64,000 bases of DNA from Dillenia suffruticosa (GCA_033439265.1 JAVTVX010000012.1:35280261-35344260); one strand, 5' to 3'. Positions 24,928-42,158 are shown, counted from the stretch's first letter. Notes: generated by a model not told the origin, from the sequence alone. Program-made: numbers and translations.

Positions 24928-25086
24928 GCTAGTCCTAAAGCTCAAAAATGTTGAAAGAATAGCAGTGTCCCAAATTTGCAAGGAGTTGTTTGTATTCACC
25001 CCAATGGTCGGGCTTTGTATTTGTGGTCGGATAAAGACCATTCTTTTGGTAATGGGTTGATATAATCTATAGCCTGTATTGATTGA

Positions 25087-25139
<53 letters not shown>
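25087..25139. repeat. (GA)n microsatellite, about 26 repeats
   Basis: Uninterrupted GA dinucleotide run in intergenic DNA, about 360 bp upstream of the membrane-protein gene that starts at 25501. Confidence 0.95.
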
Positions 25140-25141
<2 letters not shown>

Positions 25142-25473
25142 GGGAGAGATTGTAATCAGATATAATGACGAGAGGTTGAAAAAAGTTTAGGGGGTTTGAT
25201 CTTCGGTCCTTGCCTAATATATAGGGGCAAAATTATACTTTTACAAAAGAAAAATGTTGGGCCCAAAAGGGAAGGAAATAGTTGAAGCTCCAGGTTTGGC
25301 CCGACTAAGCGAACTAAGCCCAGGCCCAGCCCAAAGAATGCGTCACCTCACCTCTAGTGCAGTCCGGTATACTCCCTAGCTTCGTAGTTCACCGCGGCCC
25401 GCAGGCATAGGTCTCCACATTAGAATCAGGTTGATCGGCGAAGGCATTTCATCCCCTTACTGTTCACCTCTCG

Positions 25474-25500
<27 letters not shown>
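25474..25500 (+). promoter_or_regulatory. (GA)n tract abutting a start codon
   Basis: A GA run of about 27 bp ends directly at the ATG at 25501, so it lies in the 5' UTR and forms the start-codon context. GA-rich leaders are targets of plant BPC/GAGA-binding proteins at DNA level; a regulatory role here is inference. Confidence 0.6.
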
Positions 25501-25505
<5 letters not shown>

Positions 25506-25845
25506 AGAAGAAAATAAACCTAAATCGACCCCACAAAATCTAACCTCTTCGACACCGTCAAAACCAAAAGCTCCTGAGATTTTTGGTGAAGCCGGCGGCA
25601 ATGGCGACACAAAATTCCATTACCCGAACCCACCAGACGCAGTGAATCCAGATGCGGCAACACTGAGAGAGCAATGGAAGTACGCGACCCGGCAGTACAG
25701 CAAATGGTACTCTCACGCATGGGGCACTGCTATTCTAGCTGGCCTCGCTTTCTTCGCTCTCGGTTGGGTCATTAAGGGTTCCAATCCTCTCCCTTCTTTT
25801 AAGCCTCAGGAGGATTCTCCTCCTAAGCGAGAAGATCAACAATGA
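25501..25845 (+). CDS. Small single-pass membrane protein, function unknown
   Basis: Single-exon frame of 114 residues. The first 50 residues are hydrophilic, rich in Lys, Pro, Ser and Thr, and carry no signal peptide. A predicted membrane helix lies at about residues 74-91 (WGTAILAGLAFFALGWVIKG), followed by a short Pro-rich, charged tail. The segment before the helix (REQWKYATRQYSKWYSHAWG) is aromatic and looks conserved. A tail-proximal single helix suggests an organelle or ER membrane protein with a cytosolic N-terminus, but I do not recognise the family. GC content and codon use are clearly higher than the surroundings, which supports a real gene. The stop TGA is directly followed by GTATGC, and a possible acceptor lies at 26290 (CATACTGCAG), so a 3'-UTR intron is possible. 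Confidence 0.75.
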
Positions 25846-27823
25846 GTATGCACCTGTCAGTTTTTGATTAATTTTTCTTTGTTTATGTTGGATTTTGCGT
25901 TTTGGGGATTATAGGTTTTTCGATTTTTTTAGGGTTTTTGTTATATCAATCCATCTTAAGGTCATTTATTCTGGTTATCATATGCAGGAAATGCTGAAAC
26001 TTAATATTTACTCCGTTCAACATGCCCTAGCCATGTACTAGTGTTCTGATAAGGCACATGTGGAACCATCCATTTGCTAGTGATTAGGTTTGTCCTACGA
26101 GCCTCTCTGATTCCTTTATCATAAGGGTTTTGGAGGGCAGAAAGATGTTCGCATGCTTTGTATATGTATAAGGGCCGGAGAGTAGTTATTCATTAACTCA
26201 TGTTGTTGTTTTTCTTCTTTTGAGGATTTTCACATTCTTTTACCAGTTTGGTAGTACAATATTTTAGTTAATTCTTGACGGCATACTGCAGACACTAGAA
26301 GCAGCAGGGGGTTGATTTCCTGAGGAGATTAGAACTTTGAACAGAGGTTTCAGCTGCTGCCGCTGCTCTGCGCGAAGCATGTTCATGTAAAGTTTGTTCT
26401 GCTGTAAAGTTTGTGCAAAGTTTTAACTTACAATTATGAAGCTTTTGAGCTGTATCTTGTTGACGTTGCCTAGAGGAGGTCTTCAACCTTCCTAGTGATA
26501 ATGAAGAAAAAGAAAAGGTAAAGATATCACAACGGATCTAGCACAATTATGAAATGCTTTTGCTTTGGGTCACACCATATTGGTCATAGCATATATTTGT
26601 TTCTTAGGGTGAGGCTTTGGCTGGTTGTGTAAGTAAAAATGAGGACCAGAACATCAAATTTGGTTGCAATATCATTCTCCAAATTCCTAGCTTGATATAT
26701 AGTGACCAAAGTGCATCATGACGGGACAAAAGCTAGTTGCAAAGATTGTGCCGTCCCTATGACTTGGTGTAATGAAGTTGGGTTGGAAGCCAAAACAAAA
26801 TGTCCCCAAGGGGATAGTCTAGTGATACAAATCTCTTCCTCCAATGTCCCCAAGGGGATAGTCTAGTGATACAAATCTCTTCCTCCAATTTGGTGATTTC
26901 ATATTCAAAAGAAGGCAAAACAAAATATATTCTACTTGATTTCTTAATTCTTTTAGCTTCCAGTTGCTTGCACAAGCGTAATCTTGAACAAAGCTAGAAG
27001 GTACGTACTGGTTGCAAATCAAGTAGAATGAAATTAATGCAACTAATAATTGCGAACAAGCAAATTTTAGTTGCCTAGATTATTGACAACTTCGCCATGG
27101 CTGTGAAAACATAAGTTGGTGTGACCAGGATTTAGCTGCATCCTAACTAACTGTGGTCCAGAAAACATATATTTTGGATTCCGGCTAGTTTGTTGTACCA
27201 CTGACCCTCTATAGCAGCCGAAGAGTTTAATAACAAAATTCCAATTACTGTTATCCTAAGCAATTATGGTCGGCACAATAGTAATCAGAAGTCAGAAAAG
27301 AATGTTTTGTATTCTAATCCTACACGGTGCATCTAATTTTCCACAAAACAGAGGATTCCCAATGATCTGGCTGCAAAAGATAGAAATTGCGACAATAATT
27401 TAATTGCAAGCTAGCTTTCTGTTTAGCAGTAATTTGCTCAGGCAAACTGAACAATAGGTATTGTCCCTTCCTTTGCAAGAACACCACATGATGTCTTGAT
27501 GTGTAAGAATAATAAAAAATCATCATTTTGCCGACTCTTAATTAAGAATCAAGCATGGTACAGATCTGTTGTCAGTATGAGGAAAAGTAAAATTTTTAGG
27601 TGAGATGCAATAGATTCAAATCGCATAAAAAACAAACACATTTTGTAAAGATCCTAAACCCTTGGTTAATAGCAGGCAACCCTTTTCCGTTTCCTGCTCA
27701 CACAAACTATTCAAAGCATTGCGCAGTTAAAGAGTGTGATCTTAATGACTTCTTTTTTCTTTTGTTTGGTTAAGTCAGGCCAAAATTACTAATGTTTTTG
27801 TCAAAACCTGCAATTTTTTGGAG
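25846..27823. other. Region downstream of the 114-residue gene, no further CDS seen
   Basis: The first part (to about 26520) may be spliced 3' UTR of the gene at 25501. It also holds a mini-SINE with a duplicated head (26802-26911). The remainder up to the RABA1f stop codon is AT-rich and without recognisable coding sequence. Confidence 0.4.
26802..26911 (+). mobile_element. Mini-SINE copy 2 with tandemly duplicated head
   Basis: The head TGTCCCCAAGGGGATAGTC plus the following bases forms a 44-bp unit present twice in perfect tandem (26801-26844 and 26845-26888). A box-A-like TAGTCTAGTGATAC occurs in each. Direct repeats AAGCCAAAACAAAAT (26787-26801) and AAGGCAAAACAAAAT (26912-26926) flank it, 14 of 15 identical, the likely target-site duplication. 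The head is closely similar to the element at 48407-48489. The box B and A-tail are decayed. Confidence 0.7.
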
Positions 27824-32524
<4,701 letters not shown>

Positions 32525-32564
32525 TCATTCTTCAGTTTTACCCCGCCCCTCCGCACATTTTTGG

Positions 32565-32584
32565 CAGAGAGAGAGAGAGAGAGA
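32565..32584. repeat. GA tract upstream of RABA1f
   Basis: Short GA dinucleotide run about 140 bp upstream of the RABA1f start codon (minus-strand gene, so CT-rich on its sense strand). Probably in the leader or core promoter. Confidence 0.8.
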
Positions 32585-32872
32585 CGGCTTTTGCATGTTC
32601 GTCGGAGATCCTGGGTGGCAAATCTAGTAAGTAGAGGATGTTCAAATGGTTTGAACTGGACCGTCCAATGGCCCGGGCTTAGCCCATGTGAACAACACTA
32701 AGACATCTCCGGCCCAACCTAAAAAGGTAGGACTTAATTGGGCCTCAAGCCCAGCTTAGGAGTTTAAATACTAACGTAAACTTCTGTTTTTGGCCCAGGA
32801 CTAAAGTTCGTGGTTGCCTTTTGCCATTTGGGACTAGAAAATGGCACCCTGCTTCTACAGTGAAATTAGAAA

Positions 32873-33042
32873 CATAAGCAACGACGTTATATTTTTTAAT
32901 CAAAATTTGAATTCGAATTTTAAAAATAAAAAAAAATTATATTGAAAGAGCCATCTTCTAAATAGAGTTTGACAATAATTTGGGCCAGATTAGTCAGAGC
33001 ATGTCTTTAGATACCGATTGATTCATGTACAAAAAAAAAACA
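32873..33042 (+). mobile_element. tRNA-like SINE copy with A-tail
   Basis: A 170-bp segment with box-B-like GAATTCGAATTT near its 5' side and the shared 3' module TTTAGATACCGATTGAT followed by an A10 tail. Direct repeats AAATTAGAAA flank it (32863-32872 and 33043-33052). It belongs with the 41.2-, 43.0-, 45.1-, 48.6- and 50.7-kb copies. Confidence 0.55.
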
Positions 33043-33947
33043 AAATTAGAAATTTATATTTAAGAATAAAAAATATAAATTTTAGGTTATAATTTGAAGG
33101 GCATAGTTTCTGGTTATGTTAAATGAATTAATAAAATAAATTTTATATAATAATTTTTATTAATATATTTCGATCAATTTTTAAATAAATATTTATTTAA
33201 ATTGATCCATATATATTGATAATTTAAATAAAAATCAATATATTTTAAATAAAAATCAGCTAACAATAATAATATAGACTACTCATAAGAATTTGGTGTA
33301 TGTGATTTATGATTCATTTAGTTTATAATAATATTATAATTTTAAAGGTGGCTAATAACATTTAAGTTTATAATTTTTAAAATTATGAATATATAATTTT
33401 TTTTTTGAAAAAAATTGAGAGGATAACTCTCTTATTCGTTTTCCCTTATAATTGGCAATGGTGAAGAAAATTAACCAATGACACGTGGATTTAGTGTACT
33501 CTTAACTAAAATTTTAAATTCTTGAAAATAAAAAAAAAAGAGATAGGAGAGTCAGTTTTTAAATTAAATTTATAATTATTTAAATCAGATTAATTAATTT
33601 TAAAAAATCAGTGGTTAAATAAAAAAAAAATTGCTATTTATTATATCCATAGTAGTCAATATTAGTCTCTGGTTCTTTTTCGTACAATGCTATAACACAA
33701 TAATAAAATAAAAAAGAACTGCAATAATAGTAAATAAAATACAGGAAAAAAAATGATGTATGTAATATGACATCTGAGGCACACACCAATGAGAATAAGC
33801 CCTGCAAGAGTCCATGGCTCTACAGTAACATAATGCAAATAATTTCCCCGTTTTGCCTAAAACTGCTGCCTCTCCACGCACATTGGAAAGCATGTCACCT
33901 TCAACCCCATTTCGTTGACAAGCCATCCATGCCTCCGTATGTGTGTA

Positions 33948-33950
<3 letters not shown>

Positions 33951-33988
<38 letters not shown>
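33951..33988. repeat. (GA)n microsatellite
   Basis: Uninterrupted GA run of 38 bp in intergenic DNA, with CT-rich runs about 280-380 bp further on (34264-34370), so the two could pair as a long hairpin in single-stranded form. Confidence 0.95.
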
Positions 33989-33989
<1 letters not shown>

Positions 33990-34263
33990 CTTTTAGATTC
34001 TAAGGTACGGGAAGGATTCGGACATGGGGAGTTTGGGTTGGTGAGGGTGTGATGATTGCATGTCATATAATACGTGATGGTTCATGCAAACAGTGTGACG
34101 TAATGGGGTAAGAAATGAAAAGGAAGAATTGTTTTGGCAGATGCAGACCGATATATCCCCCATCGATCAATCAATCAAAAATAAAAAGCATATACTTGGG
34201 GTGTTGCCTGTTGGTATTACTGTTGTCTCCAGTCCGCACGTAATTTTCCTGCACACACTCAAC

Positions 34264-34320
34264 CTCTCTCTCTCTCTCTCACACACCACATTTTGTTTGA
34301 CTGATCAGCACCCTACCTCT

Positions 34321-34353
<33 letters not shown>

Positions 34354-34370
34354 ACATCTCTCTCTCTCTC
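34264..34370. repeat. CT-rich microsatellite cluster
   Basis: Several (CT)n runs (34264-34280, 34318-34351, 34358-34370) separated by short non-repeat pieces; the segment TTTGACTGATCAGCACCCT occurs twice around it (near 34296 and 34399), indicating a local duplication. Confidence 0.85.
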
Positions 34371-37300
34371 CCTCTTTCACACACATACACCCCATTTTCT
34401 TTGACTGATCAGCACCCTCCTGGCACAACGCCGGCGTGGCTGAGATGAAAGTGTCCAAATTTTTTATTTTTTAAGTGCCTCGTATAGGCTTCATACAGGC
34501 CTTCAAGACAAGGGAAGCACAAACCCAGTCCCTTCCTCCAGGTGGGCGCAGGGAGAAGGCATCCATTCTATATATATATATATTTTAATTATATATAATT
34601 TAAAATATTATTTATTCTCAAAAAAGTTATAAACACTACTCTCCTCAAAATTATTATCTATTTTTTTCCCTGGAAAGATAAAAGCTATGCTAAATGTAGA
34701 CAAGTCAAAGGAACAATCTTGAGAAAAAAAATGTTATATATTTATATATATAAATTTTTAAAAATTGCAACTCAAAATAATTATTTGTAACATTAAAAAA
34801 ATCCATGTTCTTAAAATTATAATACAAAATGTATTTTATATTTTATTTTGTTAATATAGATTTCTGTTTTTGTCTCTGCATGTGGATAAATCTTTTTAAA
34901 TATATTAAAAATGAAAATTAATTTTCTGTATATCAAAAGTTTCAAAACTGAGAAATCTTAAATTTGATAAGTCATTCAACAGTCAATATGAGATTTGATA
35001 TTTTCAGTATTTATTTATTTATTTTGAGGGAAAAGAAGTGGCACTGTTGTTTCCATACCATACCATGAAGGTGTAAAAGAACAGAGAAAGTGATAATGGA
35101 GAAATAAAATTAAATTAATTAGAAGCTTTGCTCGGGGGTCAAATCAAATCAGACTTCCCCATTCGTGCAAAGAAATGCACACTGTATGGGTAAGGCTTAA
35201 TTCTGTGACCAGCCTCAGTTTCTCCCACGCCATGTTCACAGAAGCTGCACTTCTGTGTTTGTCATTGCTTGGTACTTGACCTTTTGAGGTTTACTTCCTA
35301 GTTTACATCACCCTATGCTCTCATTGGTAGCCCAACAACTTTGTTTGAACTCAAAAAGAAAAAAAAATGCAAAGATAAAAGTTTTTTACAAATATTAAAA
35401 AAATAATATTACATAAATAAAATAATTGTCAAATCAAATTTATTAATATATTTTAATAAATAAATATTATTTTAAATTAATCAAAATATATTTATCGATT
35501 AAAAATTTATCAATAACATATCGATAATTTTACTAAAAATCAATCGAAGTAAGCTGATATGAACAATGATATGATATTATATTCATAATTCATTTGATCC
35601 TTTTTGCATTTTCCAATATTAAATACTTTTATGAGATGTTAATTATAAAAAGTGTGTAAGGGTAAATATATTTAACAGCAATTCAGTTCACTAAAATAAT
35701 AAAAAAATTGTTGCAAATAATCACTATTTTAAATCAATAGGAAATGTATTTTCCCTTTTCAAATCAAATCTAAAATTTTCTATCTTAGAAATTATTTTTG
35801 GGAATTTCCATTCACAAACAAGTTTTCCTAATGAGATGAAACCTACTAAAAAATGAAATTTCCACGGCTATTTTTGTCGACAGAACTAGCAGAAGGATAT
35901 GGCCTTGGTTGATACGGCAAGTACTAGGGCTACCTGGTTGTTTCTGGTTACACTCATTTACATGGTGCAATTTGTAACTCCCGGTTAATTTTCATCTCAA
36001 GTGGAAGTAAATATCCTTTTTTTTTTTCTTTTTATATACTTGACCATTAATATTCAAAAGTCTGATTAATCCGTTTCGAATGGTTGTAACATTCAATTTA
36101 AAGTTTAGTTCTTTTGGTATCTATTTCGTTTTCAAGATCCGAACTCTAAATTTTAGTTAAGAGAATGCGGCACCTGTTGCACTAAATTCACAAATCTTTG
36201 CTTCTCTCTCAACCAAAGACATATCACGTTTGATGTATAAGACTATTGTCTATGTGACTTATCAAGGTAACTTTTGGCCTCTTAGACCTATAAAGAACAC
36301 TAGAACAGCCGAAACATATATTAGTTGAGAACTAAAATCACCTTGTCAAACAGAGAAATTTTAGTTTCAAGAGAATAAAGTCCAAGCCTAGAGAAACCCA
36401 TATCCATCCACACTTCGAACTGTGAACAGAACCCACCCTAGACCAAAAACAGAACACTAGCTAAGATCAAGGCCTAAATTCAACACTGGAACCTTCCTTG
36501 AACAAAAAGCAAAGCAAAACCTCAAAAGTTGGCAAAACTTTTGAACTATGCAATGCACAGAAATGACACGAATACCCAAATGTGTGAATTATGAAACATG
36601 ATATACGTATTATTGGGCTATTCTATCACAATATAATGATCAGAGTTTCATAGTGTAATTTCCAAATTTCTACTTTGACACATGAATCATAGAGCACTTC
36701 CATAACATGATTATTACCGAAAGAACTCATCAAGGGCGATGATTATAATCAAATCATGATATCCCCGATGTTTCACACGACATGGTCATAAAGTCTTACC
36801 AGAAATTGATGAGTTATAAAAAGATATAAATTATAGAGAATAGAGTTTAAATCCTAAACCTTATATATTGCTTTCTTTCCTTCTCCCAACAAAAGTCGCA
36901 TCAGCTCATCAAATGCCGTTTGCTAAATGTAAAAGTTACAGGAAAAAACACATCACATCACATCAATATGATATTATATATTTCACTTTTGTCCATAGAA
37001 GAAATACATTCCAGTCCACACCCTTGAAGGGTTTTAACAAAGACCCATACAGCTAGCCTACGAGGACAAACAGAGTCGCCCTGGTAATAAAATACCTCCT
37101 CATATCATAGATAGAGAGAGAGAGAGCTATCAGAGTTCAAAGACTAATATAAATCATGAGAGCATCTAGTCAGCTACCCCATTTGTTTTTTTCCTGGATC
37201 TGCATAACAAAAGAAACAAAATTATAAGTGAGAAAAGTATTAATGAATGCTTGCAATTAAATAATAAAATGCCAATATGCAACCAAACGCCATGATCAGA

Positions 37301-37457
37301 CCATCATCAAGTATAGGAAAAATCAGTGAGAAACTAGGAATAAATGCTCATTTACTCTTAAATTGCCAATTTTCAAATTAAACCCCCATTTGTACCAACA
37401 TCGATTATAACACTGCTTCGGATTAATTAATTAAACCTAGATATGGATCATTCTGAG

Positions 37458-39835
37458 TTACTTTAGATTACTATAACTAGTATAGTTTATATTTAAGTAT
37501 TGCCGAAATAGGTAATACATGGAAATTTTATTAAAAAATAAGGAATATAAAAATCTCAATTTTAATAATAAGTATCGAAACAAGCCTTTATGCATAGAAG
37601 AAAGATGATCAAGTGAGAGAGAGAGAGAGAGAGAGAGTGCGTGAGAGAGAGACCAGATGAGATAATAAGAAGAGCCATGCTGGAGAGAGTGAAGGGTGAG
37701 ACCCCATTCGTTGGTGAGAACAGGCTGACCAGAGGAGTGGATGAGGACTGCATTATCACCGAAGGCCTCGTGCACGTTGAAGGGTCCCACACTCACCTCG
37801 AAAGCCACATCATTAATGAACACCGTCGACTTCGCCGGAAGACTCGGAGCCTCTCCTACACCTGCACCACACACAATCATTATTTCCCATTTCCACCCAT
37901 AAGAAAAAACCCATTGCTGTAGTCAATCAAAGCCATTGATTTATTTATTTATTTATATATAAAAACGAATTTTTATCTTTAACCCACAAAAAATAGCCCC
38001 ATGCACACTTTCCTCTAAGACATAGAAGCGCAAGACCAGGAATTATAAATTGACAATTTTACCCTCCCCCAAACATTTTATAACAAAATTATCCATTTCA
38101 TTTCATGTATACTTCAGTCACACGTCCATGTCCAATATCCACGAGAAGATCTCACCAAACCTTGCAAGGAAAATTTTTAGCATAAACAAGGACAAACATA
38201 TATGCTCCTACCAACCCCCAAATATCAAATCGAGCCCAACTAAGAAAACATATAATAAATTACTTAAAATAAGAAAAAATTAATTTTTCCATAAAAAATG
38301 AATTAAGATAAAATAAACTTAATATAAAATATCATGCACAAAAAGAGATTTAATAAGTAGTCTACACCACTAATAATATTATGATAAATACCATATTCTC
38401 GTGCCAACCCCATATGTCAAATGTAGCTAAAAGGACAAAACATGAATGAAAGTTATTAGAGAAAAGGATGATAGGAACGTGAAACGTCATAGGCAAAAAA
38501 TTGATCAATAATTAGTTGACAGCTCAGCTCAGCTAGAGTCGATCATGTAACAAATGGCAACATGAACTAGAAGTGATGTTAGGTATGGAGTTAATGATGG
38601 TGACAAGTATGGATAGATTTTTGTTAGTACATACCTTGTACTTGATTGATGGATGATGAAGGAACAGTCACAGTAATAGTAGTATCAGAAAGAGTGGATG
38701 GTGGTGGTGGTGGGGCAACAACAGTGTTTGTGTTGCTTCTAGTAGTAGATGTTGTTGTGATCATAGTGTAACTTGCAAGTTGCTGCATTTGCAACTTCAT
38801 CATGTTCTCTTCATGTTCTCTCATGGATTGACTACTTGCACATTGATTCATCAGCTCAGAGAGGAAAAGATTTTGATGAGGATGAGGATGATCAGGAACA
38901 TGTACGTGACCAACAACACTAGTTGACATATCTGGAAAATTGCTACAAAGCTCTTGAGTGAACACACCACCACTTGATTGCACCATTGGAAATAAAAATT
39001 GTTCACTCAAGAATTGGTCATTGTGAGTGTGAAAATTGAAACCCTGGTTAATAGATGGAGATATATCGATGAGGTTAACCGGGCTAGTAATTGGGAAGGT
39101 TTGGCTATTGGGAGATGATTTGTCTGATGAAGAAGATGAAGAAGAAGATAGAGCTTTGGTGGGGATTGGTGGGGTTTGTTGTTGTGGTGGGGGTAGTTGT
39201 GAAGTTGATGAAGAAGAAGATGATGGTTTTGAGGCTTGTTGAAGATGTCTTTGCTTGTGTTTGCTTCTTGATTTTCTGTTTTGGAACCAGTAGAAGACAT
39301 TGGCATCACCAACTTGACCGTATTCTTGTAATTGAGCTCTTATCTTCCTTATCTCATCTCTTGGTGGATTCACCATTCCTGAGTTGAAAATTGCTTCCAG
39401 TATGCGAATTTGTTCTGGTTTTGGATTCCATCTTGGCTTTGGCTCTGGGCTTCTCTCTTCACAACCTAAAAAAGAAAAACACACACACACGCACAGAATT
39501 TTCATAAACCCCATTACTTTTGTTAACCAAATTTTCAAACAATCACACAGAATCATGATTATTTGAGAATTCATGCATATCAAAATGTCGAGTTTCAACT
39601 TATAATACTCGGAAAACCAAGTATTCTAAAATTTGTTAAACAAAACTGTTGTGTACTAAATTTGTGGTCACGTATATAAATTAAGTAAATTACCTGAAGA
39701 ATAAGGGGCTCTGTGGCAACCAGTTGAGATGAGAGAGGAATTGATGTCATGATGCTGCCACTGGTGATGATGATGATGAGTGTTACAAGGCTTGGACTTG
39801 AACATACTAGGCCAGTGTCTATTTGATGAGGCCAT
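37458..39835 (-). CDS. WOX9: WOX9/STIMPY-type WUSCHEL-related homeobox protein
   Basis: Three coding exons, 39694-39835, 38635-39465 and 37458-37861, join in frame. The N-terminus [20 protein letters not shown] and a His run match WOX9. The WOX homeodomain spans about residues 58-121 ([20 protein letters not shown] ... [18 protein letters not shown]). The middle is Ser/Pro/Gln-rich with a Pro run (VVAPPPPPS). The conserved WOX8/9 C-terminal block FINDVAFEV...GPFNV...[17 protein letters not shown] is present and normally ends just after QHG(A/S)SYYL. Here the frame instead continues 65 residues past SYYLI through a CT microsatellite (SLSLSLSL) to a stop at 37458, giving 458 residues rather than about 393. 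Either the stop was lost or an intron (TG/GT at 37653, acceptor at 37200) makes TGA at the junction. WOX9 maintains meristem and embryo cell division. Identity is secure; the 3' end is not. Confidence 0.92.
37614..37652. repeat. GA/CT microsatellite overlapping the WOX9 3' end
   Basis: GA runs at 37614-37637 and 37642-37652 (CT on the WOX9 strand) lie directly after the last conserved WOX9 residue and are translated as alternating Ser-Leu if the frame stays open. Confidence 0.9.
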
Positions 39836-39950
39836 GATGTTGATAATGATGAGATTGATAAAGAAAAAGCCAAAAAAATTTAAAACTCTTTGTTTTTTTT
39901 TTGGGGGGGGGGCTGGTAATAGTAGTGAAAACTGAATTGGCTGGTCGTCT

Positions 39951-39960
39951 TCTTATAAAG
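39951..39960 (-). promoter_or_regulatory. TATA box of WOX9
   Basis: On the minus strand CTTTATAAGA lies about 115 bp upstream of the WOX9 start codon, a normal distance for a TATA box with a leader of roughly 80 nt. A poly-T/poly-G junction (T9 then G10) lies between it and the ATG. Confidence 0.5.
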
Positions 39961-41169
39961 TCTCTTCCTCTCTCACCTACTCACTCTCACTTTAGTTCTC
40001 TTTATTTTCAATTAATATCAAAGGAAAAGAAAAGGGTTTTGGAAAGGACAAAGAGGAGGTAAAAGAGAAGCCCATAACTTAACTTTTCCCTTTTGCAGTT
40101 TTTGCAATAAATTGTGAAATACTTGTGAACTACACCCAAAAGTACAAGGCTAATTCCCTATTGACATGAGACAAAAGAACCATGGAAGAGAATACATGTG
40201 GAGCTTTAAGAAGGAATTCTTTCATCAGAGAAGATAGAGAAGCCCTCTTAATGAAAAAGTGAAGGGAGAGAGAAATGGGGTTTTCTTCTTTTTATAGGGA
40301 TGGGTTGATTCTATGTATGTTGTTTTCCGATCAATCTGTCTCTCTTATATATTTATTTATTTATTGTATTTTCTCTTTTTTTCTATGGGAGAGGAGGGCG
40401 AGTGTTTTTCTTAGCTTTGGATTGCTAGCAGTGGCATTAAATGAGTTGGGAAGGTGAAGAGAGGGATGGAAGTCATAAAGTGTTGAGATTATTCTAATGG
40501 AAGAGGTTGTTGCAGGAATAAATTGGGAGAGAGAAGAAGGGGGGAGGAGTGGTTTTGAAAGTCAAGACAGCACGTAAGGGTGTTGATTGGAAAGCGGTGG
40601 TGATAAAGTAACTGCAAGTTTGGGACATTTTGGGAAGTTCAGTGGGCCTTTTGGATTGACTCGAGGGCAATTTCTTCATAACATTAGCTAGTTCTACCAT
40701 GGTGAAAAAAAAAAACATCAATAGAATTCCCTTTCCTGAGACAAATCATACAATTTTTAATCAGAAGTTTTTACCAAGACTTAAAAAAATTATACTATTT
40801 TGTTTTTCAATGTAAAATTAGAAATAAGAATTATTAAATAATTTAAATTAAACTAATATCTTAGTTATTTACTACAACACCTATTAAACTTAACATTCGT
40901 ATTACACCTACGAATGAAAATCCTCTTGATAATCTAACTCTCTATCGACAGAAGTCGATAACTTGATATATTTTATAGTCACTCGATTCGATATTGCATA
41001 TGTGGCAGATTTGGTTCATTAATTTCTTCACTATATAGAAGGGTATTTTGTTTAAACTCAAGTTGGAGACTATAGAGCATGTGTTTAAGAATGAGTCAAA
41101 GGAATTATCATGCTTAACTCTAGCATTTTGTTATCTATCAACTTGTCTTAATTATTGCATGTATACTAT
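39961..41169. other. WOX9 upstream region
   Basis: Probable promoter DNA for the first several hundred bases. No CDS recognised; frames in this stretch are short. The right end meets a minus-strand retroposon. Confidence 0.45.
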
Positions 41170-41300
41170 TTTTTTTTATCCCTAACTCTCGGTATCCGGA
41201 GCTTCATTCAGACTATTCCGGTTCAACCTAACTATTGAGTCTTCTATAGAAGGGATGTTTCCTAAAATAGTTTTTTTCGTTCCCATAGGCTTGAACCGGT
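41170..41300 (-). mobile_element. SINE copy, minus orientation
   Basis: Read on the minus strand it ends with CTCCGGATACCGAG and an A-rich tail, and its body aligns with the element ending at 48656 (shared pieces GGGAACGAAAA, CTTCTATAGA, GGTTCAATA-like, GGATAYCG). Flanking direct repeats ATTGCATGTATACTAT (41154-41169) and ATTGCAAGTATACTAT (41301-41316) match at 15 of 16 positions and are the likely target-site duplication. Confidence 0.65.
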
Positions 41301-41316
41301 ATTGCAAGTATACTAT

Positions 41317-41928
41317 ATGCACACGAGTCTCTCATATACAAATACTCCCACTATACAAACCTAAAATCACAAATTCAATATACAAAAAGCTCTGAAATTC
41401 TCTCTCTCTCTCTCTCTCTCTGAATAGTCTTTAATCAAGCCATGGACTATTAGCCGGATGACAATCAGCACACGCAAGACGCACAATTTCTCGCGAAGGT
41501 AAAATAATAATAATAATAATAAAATAAATAAAAACACAATATTTTGTTAATTTTCATATTTGCACAAGAAAAAGAATACAAAAGGATATGCATTTGAAAT
41601 GCAAGACTAACCGATTCTTTTTCATGTGACCTTGAATTTGAGTATAGACATAATATAAAAAAAATATGAAATTTTAATTATCTATTTTAATTAAATTATT
41701 ACAATATATCGGGTTTATTCAGAAAATCAATTAATATAAATATAAAATTTAAAATCGAAAAAATTAAATATTTTTAAAATTAAACAGAGGCACAGTAGCC
41801 AGAAACAAAAAGGAAAGCGTAGAAAAGTTAAAAAAGCAATCGAGTGATAGAGTTACACGGTTGGGTGTTCAGTCTTCACTTTTGAGTTTAAGATCTCTCT
41901 TTCTTCATTGATCTGTTAGTGCGTGCGT

Positions 41929-41932
<4 letters not shown>
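41317..41932. other. AT-rich intergenic segment
   Basis: Contains a CT run (41400-41421) and (AAT)n; no gene seen. Confidence 0.45.

Positions 41933-41985
<53 letters not shown>
41933..41985. repeat. (GA)n microsatellite, about 26 repeats
   Basis: Perfect GA run of 53 bp. It forms an inverted pair with the CT run at 42159-42207, 173 bp away. Confidence 0.95.
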
Positions 41986-41987
<2 letters not shown>

Positions 41988-42155
41988 TTCAACTTCCTAT
42001 GCAAGCAGAGCAGCGGGTTTAATATGGGGAGGGAGTTATGGAATGGTCCAAATGGTGTCGGTGTGATTCCGACATGCAAACCTCACTTCCATCTCTCCTG
42101 CATGCCATCTCACCCATCTCTTCTTTTCTCCTTTGTTTTTGTCCACCTCTATTTA

Positions 42156-42158
<3 letters not shown>

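Larger units (their letters stand above)
23092..25473. other. Intergenic region with repeats, no gene recognised
   Basis: It contains a probable old retroposon remnant at about 23860-24060 (box-B-like GGGTTCAGATTTTCCC and the shared TCCGATTAATCTGATTT module), an A run at 24578-24599, a 31-bp inverted repeat (24776-24927) and a 53-bp GA tract (25087-25139). Reading frames present are unconvincing. Confidence 0.5.
33053..37198. other. Long AT-rich intergenic region
   Basis: No convincing gene. It contains a GA tract at 33951-33988 and CT tracts at 34264-34280 and 34318-34370, and an AT-rich core. A GC-richer island at about 35150-35340 shows no recognised function. The right end (from about 36.4 kb) may include the WOX9 3' UTR. 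Confidence 0.5.
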
